Program-made: the position numbers and the translations under genes
Part shown: positions 62,107-64,000 of the stretch, piece after piece
How the letters are laid out: each line of letters starts with the position of its first letter
Position numbering within the stretch: position 1 is the first letter of the stretch
The notes under the pieces: generated by a model
What the model was told of the DNA's origin: nothing
Databases searched by the model: none
What the model saw: only the letters and a program-made list of their open reading frames with translations
Source of the DNA: an uncultured Collinsella sp.
Lineage (GTDB): Bacteria > Actinomycetota > Coriobacteriia > Coriobacteriales > Coriobacteriaceae
NCBI GenBank assembly: GCA_900541685.1
Contig: UQKM01000003.1
Location: 62,001-126,000, forward strand
Length of the DNA: 64,000 nucleotides
Direction: 5' to 3'

Positions 62107-64000
62107 CTAGGCTCCCGGAGCTGCGTTGGGGTCGGTTTCGTTGGCGGCCGCCTGCTTATGGGTGGCAAAGACCGAGCCTTCGTGGTCGAAGAGCTTACGA
62201 TATTGCATGCGGTCCAGGCGATCGCGCGCATTAGCGGTCTTGGCGGGAACGTTCTTGGCCTCGGCTGTATACCAAACGCCGTGCGCATCCTGCGCCCCCA
62301 CCACGTTTATCGCCGGCATGTGCGCTCGGTTTTGCAAGCGTGCGCGTTGGTAGGCGGTGAGCGGGGCACCGATGGCATTGAGTGCGAGTGCACCGACGTT
62401 ATTGATGCTTGTGTTGAGTTCCCCACTCGTTTGTGCGTTGCCGGCGACATCGTAGTTCGCCCAGACCACATAGCGTGTCTGCCAGATGCGCTCGGTATGG
62501 GTGGCATCGTCCTCATCGGTAAAGTAGAGGTCGTTGTAGCGGTCGGTGAAGAACGGCTGGTGGTCGCCGTACATCACCACGACGACGGGGCGGTCGAGAT
62601 CACGCAGCTTTTCCAGGAAGGCGGCGAAGGCGGCATCGGACGCTTCCATGAGCGAGCAGTATTCATTGGTCCAGGTGATAACCTTGTCGGACACACCTTC
62701 GACGGCAAGGTGCAGTTGCTGGTCGGTGGGCACCAAGCCCGTGTCATAGGCGGAGTGGTTTTGCATCGTCACGTCGTGGATGAAGATCGGCTGGTCGCTC
62801 TGCTTTAGTACCTCGAGGCACTTGTCGTAGGTGGCGGCGTCGGTGACCTTGCGGCAGAGCTCGGGTGCGCCGGCGAAGTCCTCGATCGAGAGGAACTCGT
62901 CGAATCCCATGTCCGCGAAGACGTTCTCGCGATTCCAGTTGGTGGCGTGGTTGGGGTGCATGGCCACGGTGCGATAGCCGAGTCTCTTGAACTGACGGGC
63001 GAGGTTCTCGCTCGGGGCCAGGTTGTAGGTCATGAACGGGTAGACGCCAGCGCCCAGGAATGCCATGGAGTGTCCGGTTAAGAACTCGAACTCGCTGTTA
63101 CAGGTGCCGGCACCGAAGGCGCTCATGTAGCTCACTCCCTGCAGAAGCGCGTTGTCGATGGCTTTGAAGCGCTCGGGCCCCTTATAGCCGCAGCCCAGTT
63201 CGTTAAAGATTGAAAGGTCGGCGAAGGACTCGTTCATGATGCAGATGACTGAGGGCTTGAGCTGGTCAAACTGTTCGACGGCAGCGGCACGGGAGGGGTC
63301 GGCGATGCCGTTCGTGCCCGCGTTCCAGCGCGCGGCAAGGCGCTTGATGATCGCCGAGGCCTCACCGCTCTTGTAGTGCTTGGGTTTAGGCGGCACCATT
63401 TTTTGCGCGCTCGAAATGAAGGTGGGGAGAAACCCCTGACTGTAATAGCTCTCGAGGGGCTTCCAGGTATGAAGCTTGATGCCCAAGGTGTCGTAATAGC
63501 TGATGAAGGTCTGCGCCCCCAGCACGGCTCCGGCAACAAGTGCGGTACGACGGTCGACGGAGAGGGGGAGTTTGGATTTGGTTGCGACTGGATGCTCCCT
63601 CGGCGCTGTCGATGTCCCCTCGGTTGCCGGAGACGCCTTTGGGTCCTTCGATTTCAAGGACGCAGACATCGTATGGTCGATGGGCTCGGGGGACGTTTCC
63701 GATGCGCGGTGCGGCGGTCGCCCACATGCATCATGCGGAATGAGGACGATAAGCGCGATTCCCAAGGCCGCGGCGGCAAGCCCCATGAAGCAGAAAGTGC
63801 TGAGCTCATAGGTGTAGCTGCCGGCGACCGTCGCAGCGGTCGAGAGGGCGAACAGGTCTCCGGGTTGGATGGGCATCGATTTGAACGTGATTACGAAGTA
63901 CTCGGCGATACCGATGCTGGCGAACGCAACGATGCCAACGATTGCGGGGGTCTTACGGCGGTGCGGCAGATAGAACAACAGGCACAAGAAGCAGAAGATG
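62107..64000 (-). CDS. LTA-synthase-like sulfatase-fold membrane protein, 5' end missing
   Basis: The frame stays open through the right edge, so the N-terminus is outside; about 630 residues are visible. The first 90 residues carry membrane helices. A charged linker, another hydrophobic segment (TALVAGAVLGAQTFISYY), then an extracellular alkaline-phosphatase-like domain follow. Expected residues: ICIMNESFADLS (metal Glu), FGAGTCNSEFEFLTG (Thr nucleophile), MHPNHATNWNRENVF and VVMYGDHQPFF (Asp, His). Such enzymes move glycerol-phosphate or other phospho-groups onto lipoteichoic acids or surface glycans. Which product is made here is unknown. Confidence 0.85.
   Translation of the reverse strand, partial: IFCFLCLLFYLPHRRKTPAIVGIVAFASIGIAEYFVITFKSMPIQPGDLFALSTAATVAGSYTYELSTFCFMGLAAAALGIALIVLIPHDACGRPPHRASETSPEPIDHTMSASLKSKDPKASPATEGTSTAPREHPVATKSKLPLSVDRRTALVAGAVLGAQTFISYYDTLGIKLHTWKPLESYYSQGFLPTFISSAQKMVPPKPKHYKSGEASAIIKRLAARWNAGTNGIADPSRAAAVEQFDQLKPSVICIMNESFADLSIFNELGCGYKGPERFKAIDNALLQGVSYMSAFGAGTCNSEFEFLTGHSMAFLGAGVYPFMTYNLAPSENLARQFKRLGYRTVAMHPNHATNWNRENVFADMGFDEFLSIEDFAGAPELCRKVTDAATYDKCLEVLKQSDQPIFIHDVTMQNHSAYDTGLVPTDQQLHLAVEGVSDKVITWTNEYCSLMEASDAAFAAFLEKLRDLDRPVVVVMYGDHQPFFTDRYNDLYFTDEDDATHTERIWQTRYVVWANYDVAGNAQTSGELNTSINNVGALALNAIGAPLTAYQRARLQNRAHMPAINVVGAQDAHGVWYTAEAKNVPAKTANARDRLDRMQYRKLFDHEGSVFATHKQAAANETDPNAAPGA

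Overview
The window looks like chromosome from a Gram-positive, high-GC gut actinobacterium of the class Coriobacteriia, most likely Collinsella or a close relative. This rests on the family mix rather than on a marker gene: a very large fused 2-hydroxyacyl-CoA dehydratase activase-type protein, an AmaP/DUF2273/Asp23 envelope-stress operon, an LTA-synthase-like sulfatase, Lgt, an OPT peptide transporter, and strong G/C-ending codon bias. No rRNA, tRNA, CRISPR array or complete insertion sequence was seen.

Layout. 1-6.1 kb: end of an FtsX-type permease, a small conserved hypothetical, a membrane-anchored XRE regulator among four palindromic elements, phosphofructokinase and an Ntn-type amide hydrolase. 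6.2-12 kb: M18 aminopeptidase, D-2-hydroxyacid dehydrogenase, SEC-C methionine aminopeptidase, a radical SAM protein and an alpha/beta hydrolase. 12.2-14.5 kb: a GGDEF-REC-HD-GYP signalling protein broken by a one-base frameshift in its GYP motif, followed by a free-standing Hpt protein. 14.7-21.2 kb: a visibly more AT-rich island, with a DUF2975/XRE regulator pair, a 42-residue six-cysteine peptide, a LanFEG-like ABC trio, a radical SAM/SPASM maturase and an ABC exporter. This is read as a ribosomally made, post-translationally modified peptide (RiPP) locus and is the most interesting system here.

21.3-25.6 kb: a class I glutamine amidotransferase and a polar amino-acid ABC importer. 26.2-34.8 kb: a DXS-like enzyme, an HD protein with a CmpB-type membrane protein, ammonium transporter plus PII, a TetR/MFS pair with two matching operators, and a HAD phosphatase whose ribosome site lies in a long dyad. 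35-43 kb: a possible small membrane toxin, a TetR regulator joined to the 1594-residue dehydratase-activase fusion, and a 3-hydroxyacyl-CoA dehydrogenase. 43-64 kb: DUF389 protein with an EF-hand loop, OPT transporter, CoaX, dCMP deaminase, NifU-domain protein, Lgt, DUF6020-like membrane protein, YebC, the Asp23 operon, YitT, two zinc-ribbon membrane proteins with DUF2752, two amidohydrolases and a truncated LTA-synthase-like gene.

A second theme is non-coding. Short hairpins sharing an AGGGACAG or GGGGACAG core but with different, self-complementary stems occur at least nine times, and many begin exactly at a stop codon. Other intergenic inverted-repeat elements with 12 to 28 bp arms are scattered through the window. 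All family names come from reading the translated sequence; no database search was possible.
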